The position numbers and the translations under genes are program-made. Under the pieces are notes generated by a model. It had not been told where the DNA came from. It was given only the letters and a program-made list of their open reading frames with translations, and searched no databases. Source: Chenopodium formosanum (lineage: Eukaryota; Streptophyta; Magnoliopsida; Caryophyllales; Amaranthaceae). Taken from it: a stretch of 64,000 nucleotides of DNA. The stretch is from the NCBI GenBank assembly GCA_024500155.1, contig CM044858.1, positions 2,728,001 to 2,792,000 of the forward strand, in the 5' to 3' direction. This document shows, one piece after another, positions 23,901 to 36,407 of this stretch. The stretch's first letter is position 1. Every line of letters begins with the position of its first letter.

Positions 23901-26900
23901 AAGCTCTTCGAAATATATCTGCAAACTCTGCACTCAGACCACCTATACCAAGTGCCTTCAAATTGAATTCTTTATGCTTAAAAAGATTGCTGCTAGCTGA
24001 TTCACGCTGATTGATTATCTGAAAATTACATAAAAAACTGTCATTCTGCAACAATTCTAACGATCATAAATAACTTCACAATATCAAAATATTAGAAAAC
24101 TGGAAACATACAACAATCACTTGATCTGAAGCCTACTTCTAGCAGTATATGTTCAAGGATGAAGAGTCTACCTTTATTCCACTGCCTCCTGCTGCCTCAA
24201 ATATGATATATGTGTCTGCTGACAGCATCCCTCTTTCAATATCTGAATTTTCTTGTCCCTCAACAACAGCCTGGTTGACTGTGAAAAGAAAATTATTCCC
24301 TAGGTACTCAAAAGTTACCTTCTGGCCCACTGTCAGGATCTGCATAAGGTCATTGGGAAAATATATTAGGTGTGCACTGGACAAGAAAGAAAACAAACAA
24401 TATATCCTCTTCAACTGCAACTTCTCCAATACCGGAAAAGAGGGGGACATCCGAACATACCATCAATAATAGTCCTTGTTCTCATGTCATTTTATTTGAC
24501 AAAAGATAACGAACTTAGCCAACACATTCATACGGTGTCCCAAAATAAAATTATCGACTTGTATGGGATTGTACCTTGGCCTTCACATATGTGCAAACTC
24601 AATTCGGAACTCATAAGTTTGGAGGTCCAATAATATCTACCAGTTAAACAATTTGCTTTTAAAACATGGGAAAGATTATCCCTCTTGTTTCCTCATACAT
24701 GTTAAAATGTCATCATTGATTTCAAATCGGCAAAAGGCATTCCAGGAACTCAGGAAGATTGTATAACAATGTGAAATTGTGGAACTATAACAATTAACAA
24801 GTGAACATAATCCAGACAAACAATTTTAGACAACCTTTGTAGGGGAGGGGAAGCAAACTAAAAAGATGGAGGAGCTATAACTTACACTCTCTGAAATAAA
24901 CAAATATATAACATGGTCTTCCATTTAAATGACAGTAGTCTATTAGGTGACGGCACAAAAGATGGGGAGGAAAGGCTGTTGCAACATTAGCATGCTCTTT
25001 CTGAAACCAGGAAGTTGGACGTTATGTTAGGTATGATGACTGTTGACAATAATTTTAAATGTTTTGTTACGAAGGTCCATGAAATGTTAATTATTGCCAG
25101 AAGAAATGGGATTTAGACCTTCAACAATTATATGTTCAATCCTCTAGACCAAAAGTCAATAAATAAGGTCAAAACTATCTTTCAATACAATGAGGTGACA
25201 TTGTCCTGATGTGCAGCAGCATCACAGATTAAAAGCTGCAAATTGAAACTCCAGATAGTTCGTAACATTAAGGGAAAAAAAGGGGTGGGGGGGGGGGGGG
25301 GGGGGGGACGGACTGGATTGAACAAAAAATAGGAAAAATCAACAAACTTGCCTGGTCAACAAGTCTCCTCTTTATCAATTGGGTCACAACAACAGCATCA
25401 ACCTGACAACAAAAACATTTCAGGATTCATAGAAACAAAATGTATTGCATCAAAAATCAATACGTGTACAAGATAAAGACAAGTAAAAGTATCTAGTTCC
25501 AAAAATACCCACAGCAAAGAAAATTGAAGCATCAAGTTGCCAATACAAAAACATATCTTTCGAGAAGTAAGCGAAAGCATGAATCATTAATCTGCAGTAA
25601 AATCTAACAAAGTAACAAAACCTAAAAGAAAATTTACCTGTTCATCTCTTGCTTTTGCTTTGGACAAATAGTCCAATTCAAGAGTAAGCACTGTAATTTG
25701 ATTATTCTGAGGAGGTATAAATCTACAAACAAATGCAAAAAGAAAAATATCGTCACTGATGAAGTTTGAAAATCATCAACTGGTTTGAAATTATCAAATC
25801 ATTAAACCACCTAACCTTTTGACAGTAATGAGATCCCCGGTGGAAACCCTCAGATACTTCCGTTGGACAGAATTAAGAGCTATGCTCCCACTGGGTATAT
25901 CATCATGAGCAGTGGGCAGTAGTTAAGGAGAAAACAATGCTGAAAAAAGTTTAGGTAAAGAGCACAAAAAAGTTTAAAGAAACATTCCAAGATAACTCTC
26001 ACATTTTGAAATATTATGCACACAAAGAACCATGGCTTGAAAGTCAGAGAAAAACTCTAATTTTTAAGTACAGAATGAGGCTAAAGATAAAAAACAAATA
26101 ATAAATGATAAATGATAAATGCCAATGATGAGAGATCATTAGATCCTAGGCAATCAACAAGAATCAAATTACATCATATGCACTTCAGCATTTAACGGAA
26201 ATGCTAATCATAGTCAATCAAGAGTTGCTATTAGCGGTTCCTACTATCTTCAAACGTGTAATATACACTCCAGCTGCATGTTGCTGCGTCAGCATGCCTA
26301 TAAGATATCCATGGTTTCTTCAAAGTCATATGAATACTCTTTATTCTTAAAATTTCAGTACACCTATACACTAAACCATCTAGCAGATACATGATGCAGA
26401 TAGAGGAAGAGCAGCAAATAACAATTAGAAGAACAATTACGGTTACCAATTTTCTCGAACTAAAGAATTTGTAAATGCAGATTTTCTATGTTAGCAAATA
26501 ACCTGCAAGTTTGTTATTGAGGTTGGCAAACCTCAAAATCGAGCCAAATCAAACAAAAGGACAAGAACACAATATTGTGACAACATTGCAACCTGAAGCC
26601 AAATAATTTGGTTGGCACATAAAATACGGATAGAAACAAGCAATCAACACAATACATTCCGTAGCAGAATTCACAAAAACTTCAAAAATAAAATCACATT
26701 TTCTACAACATAGCAAATAAGACAATGACAATCAAAAAACAAAATCACAATATAAAATCGGAGTAAAATTCAACAACTGGATTGAGCATAACAAATAGCA
26801 ATTGAACAGTAAGACTGTAAGAGGAAGGATATCCAACTGAAAGGACCCAAGAATCGCCGACATAGGCAAAAACCACACGCGATCCAGGAGCAGCAAGACG

Positions 26901-26990
26901 GCGAAGATCAGCAACAGAGCAGTAGGCGAGATTAGTGGATACCAGATCTCTCGCCGGCGTGTTGGTGACGATCATAGTGTCATTCGCCAT
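14913..26990 (-). CDS. NSF: vesicle-fusing ATPase (N-ethylmaleimide-sensitive factor)
   Basis: AAA+ ATPase that, with SNAP adaptors, disassembles SNARE complexes after membrane fusion. Exons, 5' to 3': 26990-26833, 25911-25816, 25722-25638, 25402-25352, 24339-24172, 24018-23864, 23780-23672, 20724-20625, 20455-20400, 19748-19683, 19590-19508, 19383-19250, 18899-18689, 18496-18365, 18282-18222, 18130-18071, 17802-17744, 17663-17576, 16014-15892, 15328-15263, 15056-14913. They total 2205 nt, 734 aa (Arabidopsis NSF is about 740). N domain is roughly residues 1-200; D1 has Walker A GPPGTGKT (251-258) and Walker B IIFDEID (about 316-322); D2 has Walker A GPSSSGKT (531-538) and IILDDIE. Intron 1 is a U12 AT-AC intron and intron 4 has a GC donor. 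A 5' leader intron lies at 26993-27404. No frame break was found, so the gene looks intact. Confidence 0.95.
21035..21860. repeat. second array of the ~320-bp repeat
   Basis: Unit starts (GGACTCCCGG landmark) are at 21092, 21415 and 21738, spacing 323 bp, preceded by a partial unit. The units match those at 8958-11575 in the neighbouring gene and have the same orientation. The array ends with the same variant unit (CACCCACCCAAATAGACTCC, then a TTAGGGTTCATGGTA form) and stops near GACATTTTTTC, as does the larger array. Confidence 0.95.
21985..22445. repeat. degenerate short repeats built on TGATGTCAT
   Basis: The motif AATGATGTCATAT and shortened or mutated forms recur about ten times with irregular spacing, joined by TGATGTGACTTG and TTGACAATAATGACTATTCA blocks. 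The last part has two near copies of a unit of about 70 bp (about 22320-22430). Very AT-rich. No known element recognised. Confidence 0.6.
22980..23290 (+). other. GC-richer segment with a 98-codon ORF, unrecognised
   Basis: Inside NSF intron 7, base composition rises relative to its flanks and an ORF runs 23006-23302. Its product is Cys- and Lys-rich at first and hydrophobic near the end; I recognise no domain. A pyrimidine tract ending in TTGTTGCAG at about 23269 looks like a splice acceptor. It may be a fragment of a transposon or a captured gene on the opposite strand to NSF. Not called as a gene. Confidence 0.3.
25287..25307 (+). repeat. G21 homopolymer
   Basis: Twenty-one consecutive G, preceded by GGGGT, in NSF intron 4 (so C-rich in the NSF transcript). 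Long G runs are rare in AT-rich plant DNA. The exact length may be affected by sequencing or assembly. Confidence 0.85.
25353..25401 (-). other. NSF exon 4 bordered by a GC donor
   Basis: Exon 4 (25402-25352) ends with CAG followed by GCAAGT instead of GTAAGT. Frame and protein order (RRLVDQ then ILTVGQ) demand this site, and the rest of the donor is a perfect consensus match, as is usual for GC-AG introns. The intron spans 24340-25351. Confidence 0.85.
25912..26832 (-). other. U12-type AT-AC intron (NSF intron 1)
   Basis: The intron starts ATATCCTT (26832-26825), an exact minor-spliceosome donor, and ends CCCAC at 25912. The branch-point sequence TCCTTAAC lies at 25929-25922, with its A about 11 nt from the acceptor. 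Joining the exons here completes a split Gly codon and gives VLSVGAHDD, matching the plant NSF N domain. No GT-AG pair gives an open frame, since TAA lies just upstream of the acceptor. Confidence 0.9.
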
Positions 26991-27605
26991 TTCTGTACAA
27001 CAGCAAAGCTTAAGAGAGAAAAATATACAAAATGCAAAGGTCTTACAATCATATTATATCACAAACCATTAAAAAATCATGAAGATCAAAAACTAACATA
27101 TAATTCATCACAAAATTGAGCTCAAAAAGTTTCGAATTGAGCATTATTTCAGGTCACTGAAAATGTACATCAGAGCAAGCATAATCCACTAAAAATTCGA
27201 TTACACATCTAATTCGAGACATCCGACATTGATTTTGGATGTAATTCATAATTTTCTTCAAGTTCATGAAATCTCAGCACCAAAATGAACCCTAAATTTG
27301 ATTAAAAACCCTAGAAATCGAAATTCGACATCAAAATCAACCGCAAAATGCAATGATTCACTTAAATTTCAACGCAAATGAATGAGAGAAAGCAAGTAAA
27401 TTACCGCGAAACAGAATTGGATGAAAGAGAGAGAAATCGGTAGGAAAAACGCCGATAAATCGAAGGTGAGATGAGACGAAGGAAATGAAAAGAAGTTAAG
27501 GATTGAAATGAAGAACAGAGAAATAGAGAATAGGAATAAGCTTAGTGACGAAGGAAGAAGATCTCGCGCAGACCAAACTTGTCTTTCATTTGTCTGAGAC
27601 TTCTC
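26991..27605 (-). promoter_or_regulatory. NSF 5' leader with a leader intron
   Basis: The start codon is 2 nt downstream of an acceptor (TTGTACAG, AG at 26994-26993). A matching donor GCG/GTAATTT is at 27404-27403, giving a leader intron of 412 nt and a pyrimidine-rich first exon of about 27405-27600. Introns in plant 5' leaders often raise expression; whether this one does is not visible. Confidence 0.65.
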
Positions 27606-28930
27606 TTCTCTCAACCTTTCCTTTTCTTTTTGTTCCCGCTGTTACGATTCTTTTTTTTTAATTTTTTTAATTTTTTTTTTTTTAAATTTAAAGGAAGTAT
27701 TATATACTCTATTTGTTGCGTTTTATTCACCTGAATTTCTGTAAATGGAATTACAAAGTACGAAAAGTATAAATTGACGTCCCTTAAAAAAAAAAAAGTA
27801 TGAATTGATGTTCATATAAAAAAAAAAGGTATGAATTCATGTTAATTAATTGTCCTAAGCTCCTAACCTATGTTATGTGTACTTGTAGGAGTATTATTTA
27901 AGACAATGCAAAGTTATGAGCATAACTCATCTAAATTGTGGGCCAAAGTATGAATGAAATGGTTTTGGACACCAAATAGGCCTTTTGAGGTCATTTGGGA
28001 AGTATCTCGATGCATAATCTTATCGGGTTCAAAAATATTATATTGAAGCAAAATTTGAAGGCTATAATACAAAAAACAGAACATTTTTGGAGATTTAGTG
28101 ACCGGTGTAAAAAAAAACTCTCAAGTAGTGGGAGGGGGTGATCCAGAGGTGGTATAATTTGTTTGGAACCTTATATTACAAGTTGTCGGGTTTGTGGGAA
28201 GCAGCTTGACCACTTTCCTTTATGGACCCGAAAAGGCAAAAATCGTCCAAAGTTGAATGATATAATTCATGCTTTTGGACTAATTTCGAGAGAAGTGTCA
28301 CCTAGGATTATATAATTTGGTTTGGAACCATAATAGGCTTACCAATAAGTTTATATTGTCCATACATTATGTAAACAAATTATGTCTGTGCATAGAATTG
28401 ATTTGTTGGTACGGTTTTAGAATTGTTCTATTAACAGGGGAGCCATTGTGGCCATCTTGAGGTTTATCATCGACAATGGTCGTTTAAGTTCAAAGTGTGA
28501 CTAGTAAGATTCTGAATGAGCTTCTAAAATGTGATGTTAGGCAGTGTCAAACTCTATATTTTAACCCCAAATGGCCAATATAGAGCCTGAGGTTCAAAAT
28601 GCTGTCATATAGGGCTCTATTGCCTCTATGGCCAGCACAACTACCACAACTTTCGATTCTGTCACATACATGCAAATTCTACACTTGAGGGTTTGACACT
28701 CATGAGTCATGACAATGTCTCAAGTTGGCTCAGCTAGCACTTGGACTGGGCGTAAAATGGACTATAATAAAGAAAATCCAACATTGAGAGGCTACACATG
28801 TCAAAAGCGTACTATATTTCTATACACAGATGATGGCAAAAACTGATAACTTAGATTATGCACATCAAAGTCGGATAAAGCTGATCTAAACATAAGATAT
28901 CAACGGAACTATGAAAGTAAAGCCTCTGTC
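27606..28930. other. intergenic, with diverged repeat copies
   Basis: Poly(T)/poly(A)-rich sequence next to the NSF leader, then about 27930-28400 with two diverged copies of the repeat family found in the NSF and MTM1 introns. Shared pieces are GAAGGCTATAATAC, TATAATTTGTTTGGAACC and a second TATAATTTGGTTTGGAACC. No gene seen. Confidence 0.55.
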
Positions 28931-28934
28931 TGCC

Positions 28935-30074
28935 TCACACAGCCAAGTTTGGATCTACCATTCCTGCACCGCTGCCTTCCCCGGTCATAAGGTGGTCAGG
29001 ATCCTGGAAAAACAAGTTTATCAGTAAATTATGATGGGCAACAGACAAGACAGACAGCTATTTTTAAAATCATATACATTACCTCCATTCCCCATTTGAT
29101 GTAATCTGGGGATTCACATGCCTTGTATTCATCCACTAAACTCTCAATTATGTCTCTTGATTCGTCAAATTCAGATAAATCATTGTCCTGTTGATGTTAC
29201 ATCGTAAGTCAAACAAAGCATATACTAATATGATATGGTTAACTTGGAATCAGAATAGATGATTGCATACTTCTGGCTAACTTTGTATTATACAAGTAGA
29301 AAATTAGCTAAACAATGACTACCTCAAACTGTAGCAAAGAACAAATGCACACAAAGCAATGCCTAGAAATAAAACTGCCAAAGATACTGGCATTTATTTA
29401 TCAAAAAAAAAAAAAAAAAAAGCAACAGCTCCAGATCACATCAAACACAAATCAGAAACAGGAAGTGCACAAAAAGAAGAATCTAGTAACAAAAGAGATA
29501 GAAGTACAAGCCCATGCCCTAAACGTGTCTGGATGATGGCCAGGATTTAGTTCATTCCTGACTCGTGAATCTTGATCCAGGAAGCTAATTCTAGTCGTTA
29601 GCACTAAAGTATTGAAAATGAAAGGCAAAGAGGTTATTACAGCAAGCCTTTTTGCGGACAACATTATCAACTGTGCTCAATAAGATTCCAATCAACCCAA
29701 GAAGGTAGAAGCACAGATTGTGAAAAAATGATGAAAAAAACAAGATACAAAAACAAATGAAAAATATTGACAAACTGATAACCATGGAATGATGGATATA
29801 CTTAAAGTTGTAAGAAAAATTAAAGGTTTATATCACATTAAAGACAAACCACTGCTACTTACAGCAAACATTGGAAATTTTCGATAGTTGTCCAGGAAAG
29901 CTTGCTTCTTCCTTAATTTCTCGTACTGACTTAAGCACTTGCTAAAGAGATGACGGATGCTAGTGTGGCTTGCCAACATGAGACCACTTACCTAGCAAGT
30001 ACAATATAAAGAGAGATACTCAAAATAAATCTCTTTATCAAACAACCATAGATTCTAAAGATGGGAGGAGAAAG

Positions 30075-30106
<32 letters not shown>

Positions 30107-33100
30107 AGTAAAAACTGAAAGTTTACCCTATGTGCTGTCTGGACATATGGTGATTTCCTGGACAGAGCAACCTGAAAGTGGAAAATTTTGCAGGACAAAG
30201 ACCAATTAGAACTTTGAAAGTGCTTTTGATTATATACGACATATGTATATTCCAGTAAAAAAAAACCTGAATGCTGGCAGGACCCCACTCAATGAAATTG
30301 ACCAGCTTTCTTTCACGAATACGCTGCAAGCTTTCATGAACCTGATCGTGAAACAAAACAAACATCAGATTCCAATGTACTTCAAAAATTTACCTTACAG
30401 TTGGAAAATAGCAATATATACTGTTTGTTATTTAAGTTTGAACTATGCAGAAATAATATCTGTTTGCACGGAAAACATTTCTCCATCTGAGCTCATGTCT
30501 GATAGAGATTTTTTGTTCATAGCAGCCTGTGTGTTATGAAACATGCTTTAGGAGAAGCCTAAGACCTTCAAATAGACTTTCTCAGAGAAAACACCCCTTG
30601 CACCATGCAGCAGAATTTCTACTAGGTTCAACAAATAAACAGAAAAGGATAGTCCCTAAGTCTCAATATTTCAAAACCATTAACAACAATTCTTCCATCA
30701 CAGCTACTAGTAATGGGTCTTGTCTGATCTACGTTCAACATTACCATAAATTAAAACGAACAGTTTTATGAACTTGGGGAAACAGAAGAGACAAGATTAG
30801 GGGTGTCCCCATTCATTTATTCTTAATTTGCACAAAAGAATCCAATGGAACATTCTAAATACAAACAGCATTAATAATACTATAGAACGGATGTATATGC
30901 TGCTAAACACTCCACCTAATCCTCAGCTAATGTTCAATCAGCCACTTGTTGTTAACTTTACAGTCTATTACCCCTACATCAATGTATCTAATAAACACGC
31001 CTAACTTAGAAGTTAGAACTTGTCCTCTTCACCTAAAATAAGTTAATAAGGTATTCTCGTATGATGTAGTCTAGTTAAAACAAAAATAAGTAATACATTT
31101 CTCAAATAACTTGAAGAGAACAAGTTCTTACTCTTATATGAAAAGTAACCACCTAATATAAACAACTAAGACAAATTATTGGAGTAATAGCTTCTCAAAT
31201 TACTACCCCCGTTCTAAAATTTTATCCCTCTTTCTATAAGTCATAAAACTTAGTAAACTTGCTAAATTGCCCAAGTACCATGATTAATAAATGAATACAC
31301 ACCTTATTAAACTTTTCAAAAAACTATAAGAATAACTTCATACATTGTTAATGGCACATTAGGAAGATCTGTTATATTATAAGGTAAACTCGTTATAAAT
31401 AGTCACCACCATGTGAGTGAATTAAGTGAGAGCCATAGTGAAAGAGTGTGCATATCTGAATGAGCAGGCTTTGTAAGTTCTCAGGCAACTGAAAGATAAT
31501 GCATCAGGAAACCTCAAAGATTTAAAATTACTATGGAAAAATTACAATATCAGCAACCAAACTTATATTACCTGGGTTGGGTCCACTTCACCTTGAATGA
31601 TGTTTAAGATTGATATGTACTTTGCTTGACTAGCTTCTTTGGTTCGAGCATAAGAAGAAACCATAATATTCTTAGTCTGCAGAATAGAATAACATAACAA
31701 TTAAACCATTTACAATAAACTTTATATATGTTGATTATAGTATATTTGCTTACAAAAAATAAAATATAAAACATAAAAAAAGATAAACAATTTGTAATAG
31801 AATCATAATACAATTATAAAAGCAAAACATGCCTGAAGAAGCCTTCTCATGACATCTAGTACAGTAGTTTTTCGAATTAAATTTGCCTGAAACAAATCAG
31901 AAGCAAAGTTAACCATAAATTGAACAGCCAGAGCTCTTAATCCTTTACTCCATTCACACTTGTATAAAGCTTTACATATTTATGAATAAAAAATAAAAAA
32001 AATTGATACATTTGTGTCATAAATTTTCAGAGAATAAAAACAAAGATCACATTCACAAATACTTGACATTACCTGGCGCTCAACCGTAAGCGGAGTATAT
32101 CCAGTCATAAGAAAATGGCATCTGGGTGTAGGAATCAAAGAAGCAAGAAGACCAACCAAATCATTGTTCATATACCCTGGATACCGCAATGTGGTAGTGC
32201 TGGCAGACATTACAGTAGATACCAGTGAATTGGTCTGAGCGAAAGTAGGATTTGATAGATGAAGCCTTTCCACTGCAATTCTGTTTAATGCAGTATTATC
32301 CAAAACAACAACACAGTCTGCATTGAGGGTCAGACGCTTAAGTGTCAATAAAGAGTTATACGGCTGCACCACAACATCACTCGTTTCCATCTGATTAGGA
32401 AACACACTATATGTCTGAACTAGTTTTTTGCTGTAGCGGTCATTCAGGGTTTCCAGCAGATACGAACCCATACCTGTGAGAAAAAAAAGGTGCAAATGAG
32501 TTTAGGTCACAGAATGCCATGCAATGAATAAATCAAATTCCAGCCACACTTCATGCAATTTTAAGGCACATCAATGCTCAATACTTCATTGCCTTAAACC
32601 TTAACAAGCTTATTCTGATCCATTCACAATTATATATATTTAAAGCTTCAAAGGAACCCAGAAAAATATATACAACATCCCCACTTCTATATCAACAATC
32701 CAGCAGGCAGAAGAAAGCAACACATTCTACAGGTGCACAATTAGAATATATCTGACCTGACCCTGTTCCTCCAGCAATCGAATGGCATAAAACAAAGCCT
32801 TCAAGACTATCACTTCCATCTGCTTCTCTATCGATCATGTCCATGATGTCCTCTTCAACATTCTTCCCCTGAATGTGCAAAAAGTCTACATCAAATGTAG
32901 CACCAATCCAATATCAACATACAGGAGACCAATACATTAACCCACATCATTCACATTACTTTGCATATCCCCTTGTTCAATCGTACCAAAAGCCATAATT
33001 ATCTGCTTCTTGATCACTCAGACTGACCTTTAGTATGCCAACCAGCTAAGAACATTTATGTTCTGTAATAGAGGCAATCATATATAACACCCTTCACTCG

Positions 33101-35277
33101 GAAAGATGATATGTAATGGTGTCAATTTTGATAATTATAGATTCAAGCTTTGATTAAACACTTTATGTGTTATACAATATCCCTGAATATGAGCAATATA
33201 TCCTGTCCCCAACCCAACCCAACCCAACCCAATCGATCATTGAGGATGTTGGTTTTGTTGACAACAGTATATCCACAAAGCTTTCTTACAAGAAAATAGG
33301 ACAGTATAATTTAAAAGGGCCGGAAATAAATTTAAGCCAAAAAAAATAATATCCTTAAATAAGTAGCTTGAAATCAATAGTACAGGATGATTAAAAATGA
33401 GATATTTTACACGAGGGACATACCTGGTGGTATCCACTGGCCCAATTGTTTCCAGCACCCCCTCCATGATCGGCAACGAAAACATTTTCATGATTGTAGA
33501 GATTCCGGTATTCACTATTTTGTATACCATTAATTACTCTAGGCTCCAAATCAATAAGTAATGCTCGTGGTATGTAGTGCTGGTCATCAGCTTGGTAGAA
33601 AAAAACATCTTTCCTGTCACCTCCCTGCAGATAATCATGCAAACAGCACACAATTTTCTTAAATAAACTATACATAAGACACAACAGACATTAAAAAATA
33701 ATAATAATAAAAATAAATAAAAAATAAATAAAAAAATAAAAAATAAAAAATTGGTACTTGGTAGAACAAAACTGTATTAATCAAAGTTCTTTAGAATAAA
33801 CTGCAGACCAACAACAATAATTAAATGCATGCATTGATGAATGACAATTAAAAGGGTTCAAACAGATATGTAAAAACATAGACTACATAGTGATAGAGAT
33901 GATAAGTTGCAGGGCCATAGCGTACTGGGAAGAAGCAGGGGAAGAGTACCAAGCCAAACAGGGCAAATGGGTGAACTAATAGAGCAGTTCACCGCTTCAC
34001 CATCATGACTTATACATACACACTTGTATCCAATAAACTTCTACACTCAGAAATTAACCTGCATACTCTTCCTTGATCAAAATAGGCATCACAAAACACC
34101 TATGATCTATACTATACAGAGCATTTCTATGAGCCAAGAGTTGAGGCATACCACCAACGCGCCCAAACAATCCCGGCATCCAATGATACCTTCATATCGT
34201 GAAACAAGTCCAAACAGAATATCATATAGTGAATTAGCAAGGTTACCTCCCAGAATCACTTAGCAAGGGTAAAGTAGGACAAAAGCCCAATAAAGTTACA
34301 TATTAGAGCACTTTGCCACAATTTTCAAAGTAGAACTTAATCACTTACACAAGCCCGACAAAAATATAAGAAATGATTGATTTTCTATACATGATGAATA
34401 ACTTAACAATTGGGGAAGGGCACACACTAAGCATAAACGTGAGAAAGGTTCAAATTTTTCAAAAAATACCTAAATAATATTAATTATCTATAGTAATTAA
34501 CTTCTCATTTGTAAATGAACATAACCTTCAACACCTTATTTGGTTTCATTTAATGGTCACATGACTCACATCCCGACAATACTATGTGCTGCTCTAATCC
34601 ACTTATAATATGGGCAAATGGACCAAAAATAGGTCTACCATACACTAATACCCAAGAAATAGCAATGTCTATAGCTACACATAACTATTTGACACACAAA
34701 TGCTGAAAGCACACTCCAATTAAAATAAAAAGCGGTTCGTGCATCCGACCCCATCGTATTGGGATTTAGGCTTTGGCGGTCGTTAATGATGATGGTAAAC
34801 ATGATAAGCACCAGCATAAGCCTATCAAATTCCCAATTACGATACTAAATTCTGAAATTATATCTACAAAAAGGAAATTCCCATAAACCCTAACTTTGAC
34901 AGCTAAATATAGAGTGATCCATCAACTAGAACACAAACATTTCATACAAATCAAATCACAAATGACATTCAATTGTTTAATTCAACAACAAAAGAAGAAA
35001 AGCCAAGACAAAAAATAAATCAACAAAACCCAATAATTTCCTCTCGTCTCATGAACAATTACAAACACTTAGAAACAATTTCTCATTTCAATCAACAAAA
35101 ACCCTAAAAATAAAAGAAAAATGGGGAAAAATTAAAAAAGGGGGAAACCTGAGTAGCGAAATCTTCGAGAATGCCATCTTTACTGATACCGTGTTCAAGA
35201 CAAAGCTGCTTCCAAAACTCCATGCCAATTTGATTTCCACATTGTCCGACTTGAAGAGTGATGATTTCTCGAGGCAT
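28935..35277 (-). CDS. TUBG: gamma-tubulin
   Basis: GTP-binding core of the gamma-tubulin ring complex, which nucleates microtubules at the cortex, nuclear envelope and spindle of plant cells. Exons, 5' to 3': 35277-35149, 33624-33424, 32868-32757, 32473-32073, 31886-31833, 31676-31572, 30341-30267, 30171-30127, 29991-29863, 29187-29083, 29003-28935. They sum to 1425 nt, 474 aa, the length of Arabidopsis gamma-tubulin. Visible motifs: the N-terminal [10 protein letters not shown] nucleotide loop, [12 protein letters not shown], and the tubulin signature GGTGSGMGS across the exon 3/4 junction. The start is the MPREIITLQ methionine. Intron 5 uses a GC donor (CAG/GCATGT). No disrupted exon was found. 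A 33-base A run sits in intron 8 at 30075-30107. Confidence 0.97.
30075..30107 (+). repeat. A33 homopolymer
   Basis: Uninterrupted A run in gamma-tubulin intron 8 (T run in the transcript), about 20 nt downstream of the donor of exon 8. Length is probably variable. Confidence 0.85.
31679..31832 (-). other. GC-AG intron in gamma-tubulin (intron 5)
   Basis: Exon 5 ends CTTCTTCAG at 31833 and the next bases are GCATGT. The following exon starts at 31676 after TTCTGCAG. Protein order VMRRLLQ then [11 protein letters not shown] requires this join, and no GT donor keeps frame. Confidence 0.85.
33209..33232. repeat. (CCAAC)n microsatellite
   Basis: About five tandem pentamers CCAAC in gamma-tubulin intron 2. 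Confidence 0.8.
33695..33752. repeat. AT-rich (AAATA)n simple repeat
   Basis: Run of AATA and AAATA units inside gamma-tubulin intron 1, close to exon 2. Confidence 0.7.
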
Positions 35278-35299
35278 TTTTCCAGAATTTTTGGCCGGA

Positions 35300-36400
35300 A
35301 AATTTCTAGGGTTTTTTGGGGGGTTTGGTATAGTGTCTCACTCTCACTTTACTCTCTCTCTCTGGCGCGGAAGAGCTTTTGAAAAGAGAGGGAAACCGAA
35401 GAAAATAATGATGAAAGTGACGGGGTTGAACATATACAACAAGGAGTAATCATTGCCAATTTTGTGACTAATCAGCGTTACTGTTACTCTAACTTGGTTT
35501 ATTATCGTCTGTAATTTACTTAAAATCGTCCATTTATTCGTAAGGGTAAAGTCGAAAAAATGTGTGAGCGAAATTTAATACTTCGTAGTTAAAATCTCTT
35601 TTATTGTTGAGCTATTGTATAATATATGTCAATGATAATTGATTTATTTAGCCAGGTTAATCCGTTGGTGTTAGGGCATGTTCACATTTACTGAACTGAT
35701 TTGAATTGATTGGAGCTGAATTGAATTGAACTGAGCTGAAATGAATATTTTATGAGAGAAGGAAATTAGGAGCTGAACTGAAATTAAGCTGAAGTGAACA
35801 AGCCCTTAATTGATTTCCTTTCTTGTTTTACTTACCTTGAATTGATTGTAGAATAGATAGGAGTGTGCATATTTTGATGATATATCCATTCTGATTTTAT
35901 ACTCTTGTATCATAGATTGTATATTCATTTTTTTTTTTAGTATATACTAGAAGGATATTACACTTTAATAACATATTGACATATTGTTTTAATTATTTTA
36001 TTGTACATTTGACATATATGGCCTTAAAAAAAGCACATATATATCATGAGATTCATCCAACAATATACATTAGTTGCCTAGCAGCCTAGGCATAGGCATA
36101 CCATGTTTACAAGTCCAAAAGTACAGTAAAGCTAAGGTGCGTATTTCCGATCAATAACGGCCGGTAAGAAACATAATAGCTAGCACATATTAAAGTAGTA
36201 ATTGCAAATTCATTTACTTGTATCATTCTTAGATTCGCAAAATTGCTAGTAACACATACAACCAACATTGACTCCAACGTGATTTAAGGATGAAATTCTA
36301 CGCTACTACGGAATTAATTAGTCATTAAACCGAAATCTCAAATGACTCAAGGAGAACATGAAAGATAAATGAACATGAACACGAACACTAATTATTAGGG
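35300..36400. other. intergenic between gamma-tubulin and the DUF7722 gene
   Basis: Begins with the CT/GA-rich gamma-tubulin leader (to about 35400), followed by AT-rich sequence holding a Tourist-like MITE at 35674-35805. No gene seen. Confidence 0.6.
35674..35805. mobile_element. Tourist-like (PIF/Harbinger) MITE, short copy
   Basis: 132-bp element with ends GGGCATGTTCAC and GTGAACAAGCCC, flanked on both sides by TTA (35671-35673 and 35806-35808), the target duplication typical of PIF/Harbinger elements. The interior consists mostly of CTGAA/TTGAA pentamers. Same family as 51303-51512. Confidence 0.75.
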
Positions 36401-36407
36401 ACGGAAT

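Noticed and set aside
31200..31440. Possible Stowaway end (CTACCCCCGTTCTAAAATTT) in gamma-tubulin intron 6
   Set aside because: No complementary right end or TA-bounded partner was found, so the likeness is too weak to call.
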